A stretch of DNA of 64,000 nt from Halobacteriovorax sp. GB3 (GCF_028649655.1 NZ_JAQSLN010000001.1:310001-374000); one strand, 5' to 3'. Positions 52,964-62,403 are shown, counted from the stretch's first letter. The notes: a model not told the origin generated them from the letters alone. Numbers and translations: made by a program.

Positions 52964-54685
52964 GTGTATACTTTAAGACCATATCAAGAAGAAGCCGTTC
53001 AGCGAACGGTATCTCATTTTCAAAAATCACTTGATCCAGCTGTCGTCGTTTTGCCTACGGGAGCGGGAAAGAGTTTAGTAATCGCTGAATTAGCTCGCAT
53101 TGCACGAGGTCGTGTTCTCGTTCTCGCACACGTTAAAGAACTTGTTGAACAAAATCATGGAAAATATGAAAGCTATGATTTGAAGGCCGGAATTTACTCC
53201 GCTGGTCTTTCGAGAAAAGATTCAAAATCAAAAGTTATATTTGGAAGCATTCAATCTGTTGCACGGGCCAAGGATGACTTTTTCAAAGACTTCAGTCTTC
53301 TGATTATTGATGAATGTCATCGCGTTTCTTTAGAGTCGGATACTCAGTATCAAAAAGTCATATCAAAGTTACAAGAAAATTCAAAAAGACTTTGTATCTT
53401 GGGACTAACGGCAACGCCCTACCGACTAGGAATGGGATGGATTTATAATTATCATTACCACGGTATACAAAAGAGTGAGTTAGAGTGCTTTTTTAAGCGT
53501 TGTGTTTATGAGCTTCCTTTAAGCTATATGATTCGCCACAATTATTTAACTCCTCCAATTAAAATAGATTCCCCTGTTGCCTGCTATGATTTTTCTAGCT
53601 TAGAAGTCGGTGCAATGGGACGCTTTGAACCTCGAGAAATTGAAGAAATTCTCTTTGAGCAAAAAAGGGCCACTCCCGGAATTATTGCTCATATCGTAGA
53701 ACAGGCAAAAGATCGAAAAGGTGTGATGATTTTCACTTCTACTGTTCGCCATGCCAAAGAGATTATGGAGTATTTACCTGATGATCAATCGACTCTGGTT
53801 GTAGGGGAGACGAATTTAAAAGAGAGAGAAGAAATTATTTCTCGCTTTAAGCGACAAGAGATAAAGTTCTTAGTGAACGTTTCCGTTTTAACCACGGGCT
53901 TTGATGCTCCCCATGTGGATCTTATTGCGATTTTAAGACCAACGGAGTCTATTAGCTTGTATCAACAAATTGTGGGTCGTGGGCTTCGTTTATTTGAAGG
54001 GAAGAAAGACTGCCTTATTCTCGATTATACGGGACAAGATCACGATATTTTTATGCCTGAAGTAGGTGAGACGAAACCTTCTGGGGACAGTGAAATTGTT
54101 CAAGTTCTTTGTCCTCTTTGTGGTCATGGCAATATCTTCTGGGGCAAGACAGACGAAACGGGGGCGGTTTTAGAGCACTATGGTCGAAAATGCCAGGGGG
54201 CCTTTGAAGATGAAGACACTGGAGAAATAGAATATTGTGACTTTAGATACCGCTTTAAAGAATGTGAACAATGTGGATGTGAAAATGATATTGCCGCAAG
54301 AAATTGCAGACAATGCCAAGCTGTTCTCGTTGACCCTGATAAAAAGTTAAAAGAGGCCATGGAATTAAAAGATGCTCATGTCTTGAGATGTGACCATATG
54401 GCCATTAGTGTAGGAAAAGATAAGAACTCGCGTGAAAGACTTGAGATTCGCTATTATGATGTTGATGCGAATTATTTAAGTGAGTTCTATCTCTTTGAAT
54501 CAAAATCACATAAGGCAGCTTTTTTTCATACTTTCACTCGTTATCATCTGAAAAATCCCGGGGCCAAAGTTTTCTTTAATTCAGCTTCTGAAGTTGCCAA
54601 GGGGATTGGTCTTTTTCGTTTTCCTAAATTTGTGATCGCCCGTAAGAAAGAGCGCTTTTGGAAGGTGCGCGAAAAGATTTTCTAA
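52964..54685 (+). CDS. radD: RadD-like superfamily 2 DNA helicase
   Basis: This 573-residue helicase has motif I VLPTGAGKS, motif II DECH in LIIDECHRVS and motif III LTATPYRLG. The C-terminal motor has VSVLTTGFDAPHVD and IVGRGLRLFEGKKD. Two Cys-rich zinc-finger-like clusters follow (CPLCGHGNIFWG and CEQCGCENDIAARNCRQC). RadD (YejH) in E. coli aids recombinational DNA repair, and the length fits. The start is GTG at 52964 with AGGAGA very close; no better start is nearby. Confidence 0.87.
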   Translation: MYTLRPYQEEAVQRTVSHFQKSLDPAVVVLPTGAGKSLVIAELARIARGRVLVLAHVKELVEQNHGKYESYDLKAGIYSAGLSRKDSKSKVIFGSIQSVARAKDDFFKDFSLLIIDECHRVSLESDTQYQKVISKLQENSKRLCILGLTATPYRLGMGWIYNYHYHGIQKSELECFFKRCVYELPLSYMIRHNYLTPPIKIDSPVACYDFSSLEVGAMGRFEPREIEEILFEQKRATPGIIAHIVEQAKDRKGVMIFTSTVRHAKEIMEYLPDDQSTLVVGETNLKEREEIISRFKRQEIKFLVNVSVLTTGFDAPHVDLIAILRPTESISLYQQIVGRGLRLFEGKKDCLILDYTGQDHDIFMPEVGETKPSGDSEIVQVLCPLCGHGNIFWGKTDETGAVLEHYGRKCQGAFEDEDTGEIEYCDFRYRFKECEQCGCENDIAARNCRQCQAVLVDPDKKLKEAMELKDAHVLRCDHMAISVGKDKNSRERLEIRYYDVDANYLSEFYLFESKSHKAAFFHTFTRYHLKNPGAKVFFNSASEVAKGIGLFRFPKFVIARKKERFWKVREKIF

Positions 54686-54817
54686 GTACTTAACTTCATT
54701 AAAGAAAACTTGATTTTATATCGCTAATTTCTCTTCTTATGAGCAATCTTATCTTTTTCAATGATGATTATTTAACCGAAATCGTTTAGAATAATTGCTC
54801 GAGAGGAAGCAATAACA

Positions 54818-56110
54818 ATGAACGCAAATTTAACTAAGCTTGGAGAGTTTGAAGAAGTCGAGATGGAAGATCTCTATAAAGATCGACTATGGTCTTCAAC
54901 GAAGTCTTATATTTTTAAGACTTACTTCGCTTGTTGTTTCTTCTTTGTTTGGGCCGGAATTCTCGGTGATTATAATCGCCACTTCTATATTGGTAGTGCC
55001 GATATCTTAACAAGCCTTCGCGTGATTCTCCTTCTTATCTCAATTGGCTTTTTCATTCGCTACAAAGATGAAGCAACGAGACCTAGGAATTTAGAGTATT
55101 GGCTCGATTCAATGAAAGGTCTTTCTACTTTAGTTATTATTCTCTTAACCATTTGGACAAAAGGAACAAGCTTAACCCTTCTTCCTGGTATCATGATGAT
55201 GGTTGGTAGTTTTTTTCTCATCCTCCCTGGCAGGGCAATCTCTTCGATTCTTTGTGGTGTTGCTCTTTTTATAACATTTCTCTTCTTTCAAGATCCTGAA
55301 AAAACATTTGGTCCAAAGATTCATTTGTATATGTCCTTTATGCTTCTTGCCATTGAGATTTTACTCTTATTTTTTAAAGTTAAATTTGAAGGTACAAGAA
55401 GAAGAGAGTACTTCACTCAGCTTAGCCTGAAGGAAGTTAATCTTGCTAAGGATAAAATTCTCGCAACTCTCGCTCACGATATAAGAAACCCCTTAATGAC
55501 GATTCTTTTAAGAGCAGAGAGATCTTTAAAAAGAAATAAAGACAACGAATCCCTCATGAAAGATCAAACTGCGATTGTATCCTCTGTAAAAAAATTAGAT
55601 CTTCTTATAACTGACTTAACTGATTGGGCCTTAACAGAGATGAGCCCAGGGGAGCTTGTGAAGAGAAAGTCTTGTGTCTCTCAAACAATCGTTGATGCTG
55701 TCGACTTTGTCGAAGAAGTTGCCCAAAATAAGAAATTAACATTTAATGTTGATATCGTACCTTTTGAATTTGATCACGACCAAAAGATGCTGACGACTTG
55801 TGTGAGAAATCTTTTATCTAATGCAATTAAGTTCTCGCCCTCTGAAAATGAAATTTTCGTAAGAGGAAATGTGAACAAGAGTGCTTATGTTATAGAAGTT
55901 GAAGACCGTGGTCCAGGAATGAACGAGAAACTTGTTCAGCAAATCGTTCAAGGCAAGAATATCGTCAGTTTAGATGGTAGTTTAGGCGAAAGAGGTACTG
56001 GGCTTGGAATGAAACTCGTTCACAATATCGTTTCAAGACACGGTGGAGAAATTGAAATTCTGTCCTCTCTTGGTAAGGGAAGTACTTTTCGTCTGATCAT
56101 GCCTATCTAA
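54818..56110 (+). CDS. membrane sensor histidine kinase
   Basis: This 430-residue histidine kinase has five or six membrane helices in its first 190 residues (FFFVWAGILGDY, LRVILLLISIGFFI, GLSTLVIILLTIW, and others). A HisKA domain follows with H-box LATLAHDIRNPLM and then an ATPase domain (CVRNLLSNAIKFSP, VEDRGPGM, GERGTGLGMKLVH). There is no periplasmic sensor, so it probably senses the membrane or the cytoplasm. No response regulator is adjacent, so it is an orphan kinase. GAGAGGAAG lies before the ATG. Confidence 0.92.
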   Translation: MNANLTKLGEFEEVEMEDLYKDRLWSSTKSYIFKTYFACCFFFVWAGILGDYNRHFYIGSADILTSLRVILLLISIGFFIRYKDEATRPRNLEYWLDSMKGLSTLVIILLTIWTKGTSLTLLPGIMMMVGSFFLILPGRAISSILCGVALFITFLFFQDPEKTFGPKIHLYMSFMLLAIEILLLFFKVKFEGTRRREYFTQLSLKEVNLAKDKILATLAHDIRNPLMTILLRAERSLKRNKDNESLMKDQTAIVSSVKKLDLLITDLTDWALTEMSPGELVKRKSCVSQTIVDAVDFVEEVAQNKKLTFNVDIVPFEFDHDQKMLTTCVRNLLSNAIKFSPSENEIFVRGNVNKSAYVIEVEDRGPGMNEKLVQQIVQGKNIVSLDGSLGERGTGLGMKLVHNIVSRHGGEIEILSSLGKGSTFRLIMPI

Positions 56111-56206
56111 TGTCAATTTTTTGTAAAATTCTTTTTTTCCTAGAGACTCAAAGAAAGTTCTCCCGTAAGATTGTCAAATCGCAATTTGTTTTCTTTAGGA
56201 GTAAAA

Positions 56207-56749
56207 ATGAAAAACATCTTTATAACATTAATTTCTCTTGTTTCACTTTCTGCATTTGCTAGCAATGTAGATCTTAAAAAAAGTACATTCAAGTGGACGG
56301 GAACTAAGATCACTGGTGAGAAGCACTTTGGAAAAGTACCTCTTAAAAGCGCTGATATTAAGCTAAAAGAAGATAAGCTCGTCGGAGGTTCTTTTGAAAT
56401 GGATATGACTGGAATTACTGTTGAAGATATCGAAAGTAAGGAATGGGCAACGAAGTTTGTTAATCACATGAAGAATGAAGATTTCTTCGTTGTAAATAAG
56501 TACCCAACATCTAAGCTTGTTATCAAGTCTGTTGAAGGTGATAAGGTAAAAGCTGATATGACTCTAAAGGGTCAAACTAAGCCAGTTGAATTTACTTATA
56601 AGAAAGATAAAAAGAACTTCAAAGGAACACTTGTTTTCGATAGAACTAAGTTTGGTGTTAAATATGGATCAGGCTCTTTCTTTAAAAACCTTGGTGACAA
56701 AGTTATCAATGATAAAGTTTCTGTTGAATTTGACGTAGTCCTAAAATAA
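56207..56749 (+). CDS. YceI-family periplasmic protein (paralogue)
   Basis: This protein of about 180 residues has a signal peptide (MKNIFITLISLVSLSAFAS) and a YceI domain (STFKWTGTKITGEKHFGKV, FEMDMTGITVEDI, FFVVNKYPTSKLVIKSV, GTLVFDRTKFGVKYGSG). It is clearly a paralogue of the YceI protein at 26714; both share the GTK(V/I)TGE and FFKNLGDK blocks. I chose the ATG at 56207, which has AGGAG 5 bases upstream, over a longer frame without a signal peptide at its start. Only 4 bases separate its stop from the convergent LysR gene. Confidence 0.9.
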   Translation: MKNIFITLISLVSLSAFASNVDLKKSTFKWTGTKITGEKHFGKVPLKSADIKLKEDKLVGGSFEMDMTGITVEDIESKEWATKFVNHMKNEDFFVVNKYPTSKLVIKSVEGDKVKADMTLKGQTKPVEFTYKKDKKNFKGTLVFDRTKFGVKYGSGSFFKNLGDKVINDKVSVEFDVVLK

Positions 56750-56753
56750 TTTC

Positions 56754-57656
56754 TTATTTAAAAAGGTCTTTCTTGTCTTCTAAAAAGTCGAGAAAGGCCT
56801 TTGTCTTTGGTGAGAGATAATCTCTCGATGGATAGAGTGCGTAGAGGGGAACCTCTTCACCTTTATACTCTTTCACAAGAACTTTCAATGTTCCCTTTTG
56901 AATATCATCTGTAAACATAAAGCTTGGTACATAACCAATTCCTAGGCCTTGAACGACGGCATTTCTAATAATCGTGAGGTTATTTACAGATAGACGAATA
57001 TTTTTTGGGCGTAGTTCAACAGTGACATCATCTTTTGCAAATTGGAAAGCACCTTTTGATTTTTTTAAAGCATGAGAGTTAATGATCCATGGAAAGTTAT
57101 TAATCTCTTCAAGTGTTGTGGCCTTTTGAAACTTCTCAAGCCACTCGTCATTTCCAACTAAAACGAATTTTCCTGTCCCAACTTTTTTACTAATAAGATT
57201 TGAATTTTCTTCAATGAGTGGAGCAGGTCGAAGAGCTAAATCATAGTTCTCACTAATAATGTCATCTTTAATTGTACTGAGATTCAATTCTATATTGATC
57301 TTTGGGTAGAGCTTTAAAAATTGAGGAATGATTTCGGCCGAGACAAATTGTCCAAGAGCGATGACGGAGGTAATTCTTAGTTTTCCTTGCGGCTCATAGT
57401 GCAGAGATTGAACGAGATCTTTTGCATCTTCAAGACCTTCGATGAGAGGTTCAATTCTCTCGTAAAAGGCCTGTCCTTCTTCAGTGAGTGATAAAGTTCG
57501 AGTGGTTCTATTGAGTAGGCGAACTTGAAGGCTGTCCTCTAGTGATGTCATTCGTCTTGAAAGTTTTGATTTTTGTACGCCAAGGGCCTCAGAAGCTTTA
57601 GTGAAACTTCCATATTTCAATATCTTAAGGAAGAAATAAGCGTCATTAAAGTCCAT
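56754..57656 (-). CDS. LysR-family transcription regulator (paralogue)
   Basis: This protein of about 300 residues has an N-terminal helix-turn-helix (LKILKYGSFTKASEALGVQK, SKLSRRMTSLEDSL) and a LysR effector domain. It is similar in type to the LysR protein at 25734 (LNRTTRTLSLTEEG versus LIKRTTRSISLTEAG). I chose the ATG at 57656, with AGAGAGG upstream. It diverges from a MATE pump gene, and a perfect 9-2-9 palindrome lies 16 bases from its start. It is tail-to-tail with a YceI gene. Confidence 0.9.
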   Translation of the reverse strand: MDFNDAYFFLKILKYGSFTKASEALGVQKSKLSRRMTSLEDSLQVRLLNRTTRTLSLTEEGQAFYERIEPLIEGLEDAKDLVQSLHYEPQGKLRITSVIALGQFVSAEIIPQFLKLYPKINIELNLSTIKDDIISENYDLALRPAPLIEENSNLISKKVGTGKFVLVGNDEWLEKFQKATTLEEINNFPWIINSHALKKSKGAFQFAKDDVTVELRPKNIRLSVNNLTIIRNAVVQGLGIGYVPSFMFTDDIQKGTLKVLVKEYKGEEVPLYALYPSRDYLSPKTKAFLDFLEDKKDLFK

Positions 57657-57671
57657 GAAAACCTCTCTTCT

Positions 57672-57691
57672 TTGTTCTATAAATAGAACAA
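57672..57691. promoter_or_regulatory. palindromic LysR operator candidate
   Basis: TTGTTCTAT-AA-ATAGAACAA is a perfect 9-2-9 inverted repeat between the divergent LysR and MATE genes, 16 bases before the LysR start and 68 before the MATE start. Confidence 0.65.
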
Positions 57692-57758
57692 TCATTTCCA
57701 TTATGGGCTATTTATTGTTTCTAGTAAAACATTTAAGATGTTCTCAAGGAGAATCTTC

Positions 57759-59093
57759 ATGGCCAAATTAACTACTGGTTCTGAAATTAAGCACATGATT
57801 CACTTAAGCTTGCCGCTTATGGTGGGGATTCTCGCTATCTTTGGTTTCAATCTCGTTGATACATTCTATGTTAGCCAGCTTGGTAATAAATATCTGGCGG
57901 CCATTTCATTTACTTTCCCCGTAGTTTCAATCATGGGAAGTATCGCTTTTGGTTTAGGGCTTGGAGTGACGAGCTTGATTTCAAGAGCTCTTGGTCGAGG
58001 TGATCAAGATAAGGTTCAAGAGTATGCAACGGATGGACTCTCTCTTTCATTTATTATTGTGACTCTTTTAAGTTTTGTAGGCTTCTTTTACATTGATCCA
58101 CTTTTTAGATTACTTGGAGCTAGTGAGGAGTTACTACCGCTCATTCGTGAGTACATGGAGATTTGGTTTTTCTCCATGATGTTTATTGTTATCCCAATGG
58201 TTGGTAATGGCGCTATTCGTGCGACGGGAAATACTAAATTTCCAGCACTCGTTATGATTGTTGCCGGTCTTATCAACTTTCTTCTCGATCCCATATTCAT
58301 CTTTGGACTCTTGGGATTTCCAAAGATGGAACTTCAGGGGGCGGCCCTTGCAACTGCCTTCTCTCGGCTTGCCACTTTAATTGCCTCTCTCTACTTTTTG
58401 CATTTTAAACTTGGCATGTTAGTTTCGCCCTTTCGAAGTTTCAAAAAGACATGGGAAAATTGGAAAGATATTTTAGAGCTTGGAATACCTGGAGCGATTA
58501 ACAACGCTGTTGTTCCACTGTCTATGGCGCTTCTCACTAAAATGGTTGCTTCCCATGGGCAAGACGCTGTGGCAGGTTTTGGAGTGGCCACAAGAATTGA
58601 GGGCTTCATCATGATCGCCATCATTGGTGTTGCCGCAAGTTTATCACCTTTTATTGGACAAAATTGGGGGGCCAAAGAATTTGGTCGTATAAAAAAAGTC
58701 ATGGCCACGTCAAATCTCTTCACGATGATTTGGTCAGTTTTTGCCTTTATCGTCTTTCTTTGCTTTTCTGGTGACATTCTCTCTTCATTTTCAGCAAATA
58801 AAGAAGTGCAAGACGTGGCCCACTTTTACTTGGTGATCATGATTCTCACATTCATCTTTGAGGGAATCATGCTCAATATCAACTCATCCTTTAATGCTAT
58901 TGGAAGACCCAAAGTCTCGCTCTTTCTCAATTTCTCTCGCGTAGGATTTGTTTACGTGCCTATGGCCTATTTTCTCGACCAGTACTATCAAGTTGAGGGA
59001 ATCTTCATCGCGGGGGCCATCGCTAACGTAACTATTGGAATTCTCGCCATTTTAGTCTTTCGTAGTAAATTTTTTAACAGTAAGACAATCTAG
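57759..59093 (+). CDS. MATE-family multidrug efflux transporter
   Basis: This protein of about 444 residues has twelve helices of the MATE family (NorM/DinF-like). It shows GFNLVDTFYVSQLGN, AIAFGLGLGVTSLISRALGRGD-type wording in the first half, GNGAIRATGNTKFPALVMI, and ELGIPGAINNAVVPLSMALL in the second half. These pumps export drugs or dyes in exchange for sodium or protons. The start at 57759 has AAGGAG 7 bases upstream. It diverges from the LysR gene, which may control it. The substrate is unknown. Confidence 0.93.
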   Translation: MAKLTTGSEIKHMIHLSLPLMVGILAIFGFNLVDTFYVSQLGNKYLAAISFTFPVVSIMGSIAFGLGLGVTSLISRALGRGDQDKVQEYATDGLSLSFIIVTLLSFVGFFYIDPLFRLLGASEELLPLIREYMEIWFFSMMFIVIPMVGNGAIRATGNTKFPALVMIVAGLINFLLDPIFIFGLLGFPKMELQGAALATAFSRLATLIASLYFLHFKLGMLVSPFRSFKKTWENWKDILELGIPGAINNAVVPLSMALLTKMVASHGQDAVAGFGVATRIEGFIMIAIIGVAASLSPFIGQNWGAKEFGRIKKVMATSNLFTMIWSVFAFIVFLCFSGDILSSFSANKEVQDVAHFYLVIMILTFIFEGIMLNINSSFNAIGRPKVSLFLNFSRVGFVYVPMAYFLDQYYQVEGIFIAGAIANVTIGILAILVFRSKFFNSKTI

Positions 59094-59132
59094 TTCTTCC
59101 ATGGTACAAAGCTCTCTGTAAGGAGAGATGTC

Positions 59133-59342
59133 ATGAAGAAAAATTTTGATGACTTGGAGTCATGGGCGCCAAAGAAACTAAGAACACTTAGAAATAACTT
59201 AAACAATAGAATTCAATCTTATAAAAATAATCCTTCTAATCCGAAGGTTCTAAGCGAAAGCCATATGCTTTATGGGCTCGAGCAAGATGAGTGTGAACAA
59301 CTTCTAAAGAAGGTTAAAATTCTCATACTAAAAGCAAAGTAA
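59133..59342 (+). CDS. small protein of unknown function
   Basis: This 69-residue, helical, charged protein has no signal peptide or membrane segment. An AAGGAG ribosome site sits well before the ATG, and a strong terminator follows its stop, so it is very likely expressed. I do not recognise the family. It lies 39 bases after the MATE stop and could be co-transcribed with it. Confidence 0.65.
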   Translation: MKKNFDDLESWAPKKLRTLRNNLNNRIQSYKNNPSNPKVLSESHMLYGLEQDECEQLLKKVKILILKAK

Positions 59343-59347
59343 ATAAT

Positions 59348-59378
59348 AAAAAGGCACTCACTGAGTGCCTTTTTTTTT
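59348..59378 (+). terminator. intrinsic terminator
   Basis: GGCACTC and GAGTGCC pair around a 3-base loop with flanking A and T runs (AAAAA before, nine T after). It ends the small protein gene and may serve the convergent CBS gene as well. Confidence 0.9.
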
Positions 59379-59400
59379 GGGAATGTATCAAGTTGGAAGA

Positions 59401-59793
59401 TTACTCTTCTTCTACGTGAAGATCACCGATCAATTTAAGAGCATCACTTGTTGTGAAGATTCCAACAACTTTCTTACTTTCATTGTGAATAAGAATCGAG
59501 TTGATTTTCTTTTCAAGCATGAGCTTGGCAATAAGAGTTACAGGTGTATTTGTGTCTACTGATAGAGGATCTTTTGTCATGATATCTTTACAGCTCATGT
59601 CATTATTTCCCCAAACAGTGACAAATTGAAGGTCTCGATCACTGATAATACCAATGGCATCACCATTAGCGATTACTGGAACGTGATGGATTTGGTTTTT
59701 CTTCATCATTTCATACACTTTAAAAACTGAGGCCTCTGGCTCAACAAAAGTTAAGTTTTCTGTGACATAGGCCGTTGCTCTTAGTTCTTGCAT
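59401..59793 (-). CDS. CBS-domain pair protein
   Basis: This 130-residue protein consists of two CBS domains (VYEMMKKNQIHHVPVIANGDAIGIISDRD, split here over residues about 25-55, then LIAKLMLEKKINSILI). Such pairs bind adenine nucleotides, SAM or similar ligands and act as small sensors. There is no other domain or signal peptide. AAGGAA precedes the ATG. The partner it regulates is unknown. Confidence 0.92.
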   Translation of the reverse strand: MQELRATAYVTENLTFVEPEASVFKVYEMMKKNQIHHVPVIANGDAIGIISDRDLQFVTVWGNNDMSCKDIMTKDPLSVDTNTPVTLIAKLMLEKKINSILIHNESKKVVGIFTTSDALKLIGDLHVEEE

Positions 59794-59932
59794 TATTTTT
59801 TTCCTTGTTTTCTATTTAAGTGAATTATCGTCAAAGATGCCTAAAAAAAATATAACCTATCTCACGTTTTTGACTGTTTACTCGCATAAATAACCGCTAT
59901 ACTGTGGGGGCAATTTTTTTTGAGGAGCCCCA

Positions 59933-62110
59933 TTGAAAGCTGTAACGAGTAAGGAAACTCTCGATTATTTAACAAAAATCGCCAAACATTTTGATAATGT
60001 TGTCGAACTTATAAAGACAATACCAACGATGAATTTCGATGCTCTTATACAAATTGAAAAGAGTATTGAGGCCCTGCGCTTAGAAGCAAAGTATTGTAAG
60101 TCAGATGACCTTCCTGGAATCATGGATCAATTGAATACTCAACATGATCTCGCACGCAAATTTTCAAAGGCCCTTGAATTACCTGAAATATCATCACCCT
60201 TTTTTGGTCATATGCAAATTAATCAAAAAGGTAAATTGAAAGATATCTATATTGGACATAAGTCTTTCTTTCATAAGACGATTCCCTTTAAAATTTTGGA
60301 TTGGAAACAAGCTCCAATGGCCAAGATGTATTATCAATTTGATGAAGGGGATGAATTTGATTTCGATGTCGAAAATCGAACAATTGAAGGAGAGATCGTT
60401 CAAAAATCTGTGATTACGATTGTCGATGGTAAACTTTATCGAATCGATCGAGACGGGGAGAGTTATCTTTTAAAAGACAAAAATTGGTGTACTTTACAGG
60501 CCAGTCAGATCGTACTTTCTGGTGGAGAGGGAAGTTCTTACCAGGACCTAAGCTTTGGAACAGGGATGACCGACTTTGATTCTCCCGATGTTATTTCACT
60601 GCTTGATAAAACTCAGTTTGAAATTGTTAATAAGGATGCAAAAAGTCCTCTTCTTATTATTGGTGGAGCAGGAAGTGGAAAGACCACAGTCTCTCTCTTT
60701 AGAATTGCTCGTTTGGTTGAGAAGAAGGCGTTCTATCCCAATGAAGCTGCCGTGCTCGTTCCTAATGAAGGTCTGATTCGTCTCTCTAAGTCTCTTCTTG
60801 ATAAGATAGGACTCGAAAAAGTTAAAGTGAAAACGATTGAGGATCTTTTATCACAATTACTATTTCAAAATATAAAGAATTTAACTAAGAAAATTCATGA
60901 CAATACTCTTTTATCTGTTTCTCTCATAAAGAGAAATCCACTTCTATTGCAAGCAATGAAGGAGTATGTGAAAAATGAGAATAAAAAACTTTCTGAAAAG
61001 ATGCGCAAGTATGGAGTGGATGTGGACTTCAATAAGAAGCCAATGGACGCTCTAGATGATGCTAAGATTGCTGTTTTCGAACTGAATGATCCTATTGCTA
61101 AATTGAATGCTAAGAGTATTCTTGATAAGGCCTTTGATATCAAGAACTATTATTTCAACTTTTTAAGTTCAACTTTTCTCTATGAATATCTTCTCAAGAA
61201 CTCTGAAGGAAAAATAACAAAAAGGATGATTGAAGAGCTTAAGGAGTACACTCAGAGACAACTTTCTAAACTTGATGAAGATAGAGAGTACTATGAAAGA
61301 GAAGTCGATGGGAAAACAAAAGATCGCAGCTATCTCGATAGAGAAGATGTGGCGCTCTTGTTAAAGTGTATCGACCTTAAAAGAGGTTCTCTAATAAATC
61401 AAAGAACAATGCGTCCTTTCAAGCATCTCTTTTTAGATGAAGCGCAAGAATTAAGTGCAGTTGAATTACAAGTTCTTTCTAAGATCATTACTGATAAGGG
61501 AACATTCACTGTGGCAGGTGATGCTGTTCAACAGATTGATCCGACTATGAGCTTTCAATCTTGGGAAAATGTTCTGACAAATCTTGGTATTGATGATCAC
61601 TCAGGAATTACAAAGTTAAATGTCTCGTATCGCTCTCCGCGTGAAATTGTAGACTTTGCTCATACAGTGCTAGGGCCGCTTGCTCCAAGTGAGAAACCCC
61701 AATCTAATAAATCAGGTGCTCCAGTTATTAAAACGCAAGTACAACACCTTGGTCATGCGGCCATCGTTCTTTCAAAATCTCTTGATGATCTCATTAAACG
61801 AGAGTCGAGAGCTTCTGTGGCAATAATTTGTAACAAGAAAGAAACAGCGCGAGCTCTATATCAAGAGCTTGACTCTCTTTCTCAAGTTAGGCTTGTCGAG
61901 AATGCTGATTTTAGTTTTAAACCAGGTGTCGATATTACGACGGTAGATCAGATTAGAGGTTTAGAATTTGATTATGTGATTATACCAGATGCAGATAGAG
62001 AGAATTATCCAGAAGGCCCTAGGGCGAGAAAGAGACTGCATCTCGCTGCGACTAGGGCCATTTATCAACTTTGGGTTCTTCATCCTGCCCAAAGAACGAC
62101 TCTTTTCTAG
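59933..62110 (+). CDS. UvrD/HelD-like superfamily 1 helicase
   Basis: This 725-residue helicase has a long N-terminal region and an SF1 motor starting near residue 240. Motif I is IIGGAGSGKTTVSL, motif II is FLDEAQELSAVE, and motif III/IV include FTVAGDAVQQIDP and LNVSYRSPREIV. Near the end come VDQIRGLEFDYVIIPDADRENY and RKRLHLAATRAI. The non-standard N-terminal part and the middle insertion recall HelD/helicase IV, proteins that can act on stalled RNA polymerase. The start is TTG, six bases after GAGGAG. The stop overlaps the convergent small exported gene by 4 bases. It is probably not UvrD itself. Confidence 0.82.
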   Translation: MKAVTSKETLDYLTKIAKHFDNVVELIKTIPTMNFDALIQIEKSIEALRLEAKYCKSDDLPGIMDQLNTQHDLARKFSKALELPEISSPFFGHMQINQKGKLKDIYIGHKSFFHKTIPFKILDWKQAPMAKMYYQFDEGDEFDFDVENRTIEGEIVQKSVITIVDGKLYRIDRDGESYLLKDKNWCTLQASQIVLSGGEGSSYQDLSFGTGMTDFDSPDVISLLDKTQFEIVNKDAKSPLLIIGGAGSGKTTVSLFRIARLVEKKAFYPNEAAVLVPNEGLIRLSKSLLDKIGLEKVKVKTIEDLLSQLLFQNIKNLTKKIHDNTLLSVSLIKRNPLLLQAMKEYVKNENKKLSEKMRKYGVDVDFNKKPMDALDDAKIAVFELNDPIAKLNAKSILDKAFDIKNYYFNFLSSTFLYEYLLKNSEGKITKRMIEELKEYTQRQLSKLDEDREYYEREVDGKTKDRSYLDREDVALLLKCIDLKRGSLINQRTMRPFKHLFLDEAQELSAVELQVLSKIITDKGTFTVAGDAVQQIDPTMSFQSWENVLTNLGIDDHSGITKLNVSYRSPREIVDFAHTVLGPLAPSEKPQSNKSGAPVIKTQVQHLGHAAIVLSKSLDDLIKRESRASVAIICNKKETARALYQELDSLSQVRLVENADFSFKPGVDITTVDQIRGLEFDYVIIPDADRENYPEGPRARKRLHLAATRAIYQLWVLHPAQRTTLF

Positions 62111-62403
62111 AAATCAGAGACTTCAGAATCGTCACTTTCTTCAAGTGGCGAAGACTCTTCAGACGAGTCGATATCCTCAGAAGAAAGAGTAAAGGCATCA
62201 GAAGTAGAGATTGAGCTCTCTTGTTCTTGCTCTTTTTTCTTTTTCTTTTTTTCCTCTTCTGTTTCTTCTTTTGCCGTTTCTGTAGTAACTTCTGTATTGA
62301 TCGTAGGTTCACTATTGAAAGACGTATCAGCTAAAGTCTTTGTAACAAAATTACCTGAAATGACGATAAGAAAAGTAGCAATTAAAAATAGTTTTGTAGT
62401 CAT
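62107..62403 (-). CDS. small exported acidic protein
   Basis: This protein of about 98 residues has a signal peptide (MTTKLFLIATFLIVISGNFVTKTLA) and then only low-complexity sequence. It has a Lys/Glu-rich segment (EETEEEKKKKKKEQEQE) and a Ser/Asp/Glu-rich tail (SSEESSPLEESDDSEVSDF). It should be exported and unfolded. I chose the ATG at 62403 because AAAGGAG lies 6 bases upstream. No family is recognised. Confidence 0.6.
   Translation of the reverse strand: MTTKLFLIATFLIVISGNFVTKTLADTSFNSEPTINTEVTTETAKEETEEEKKKKKKEQEQESSISTSDAFTLSSEDIDSSEESSPLEESDDSEVSDF

Noticed and set aside
62052-62312. Lys-rich minus-strand frame
   Set aside because: It overlaps the small exported acidic gene in another frame, lacks a ribosome site and is explained by that gene's low-complexity sequence.
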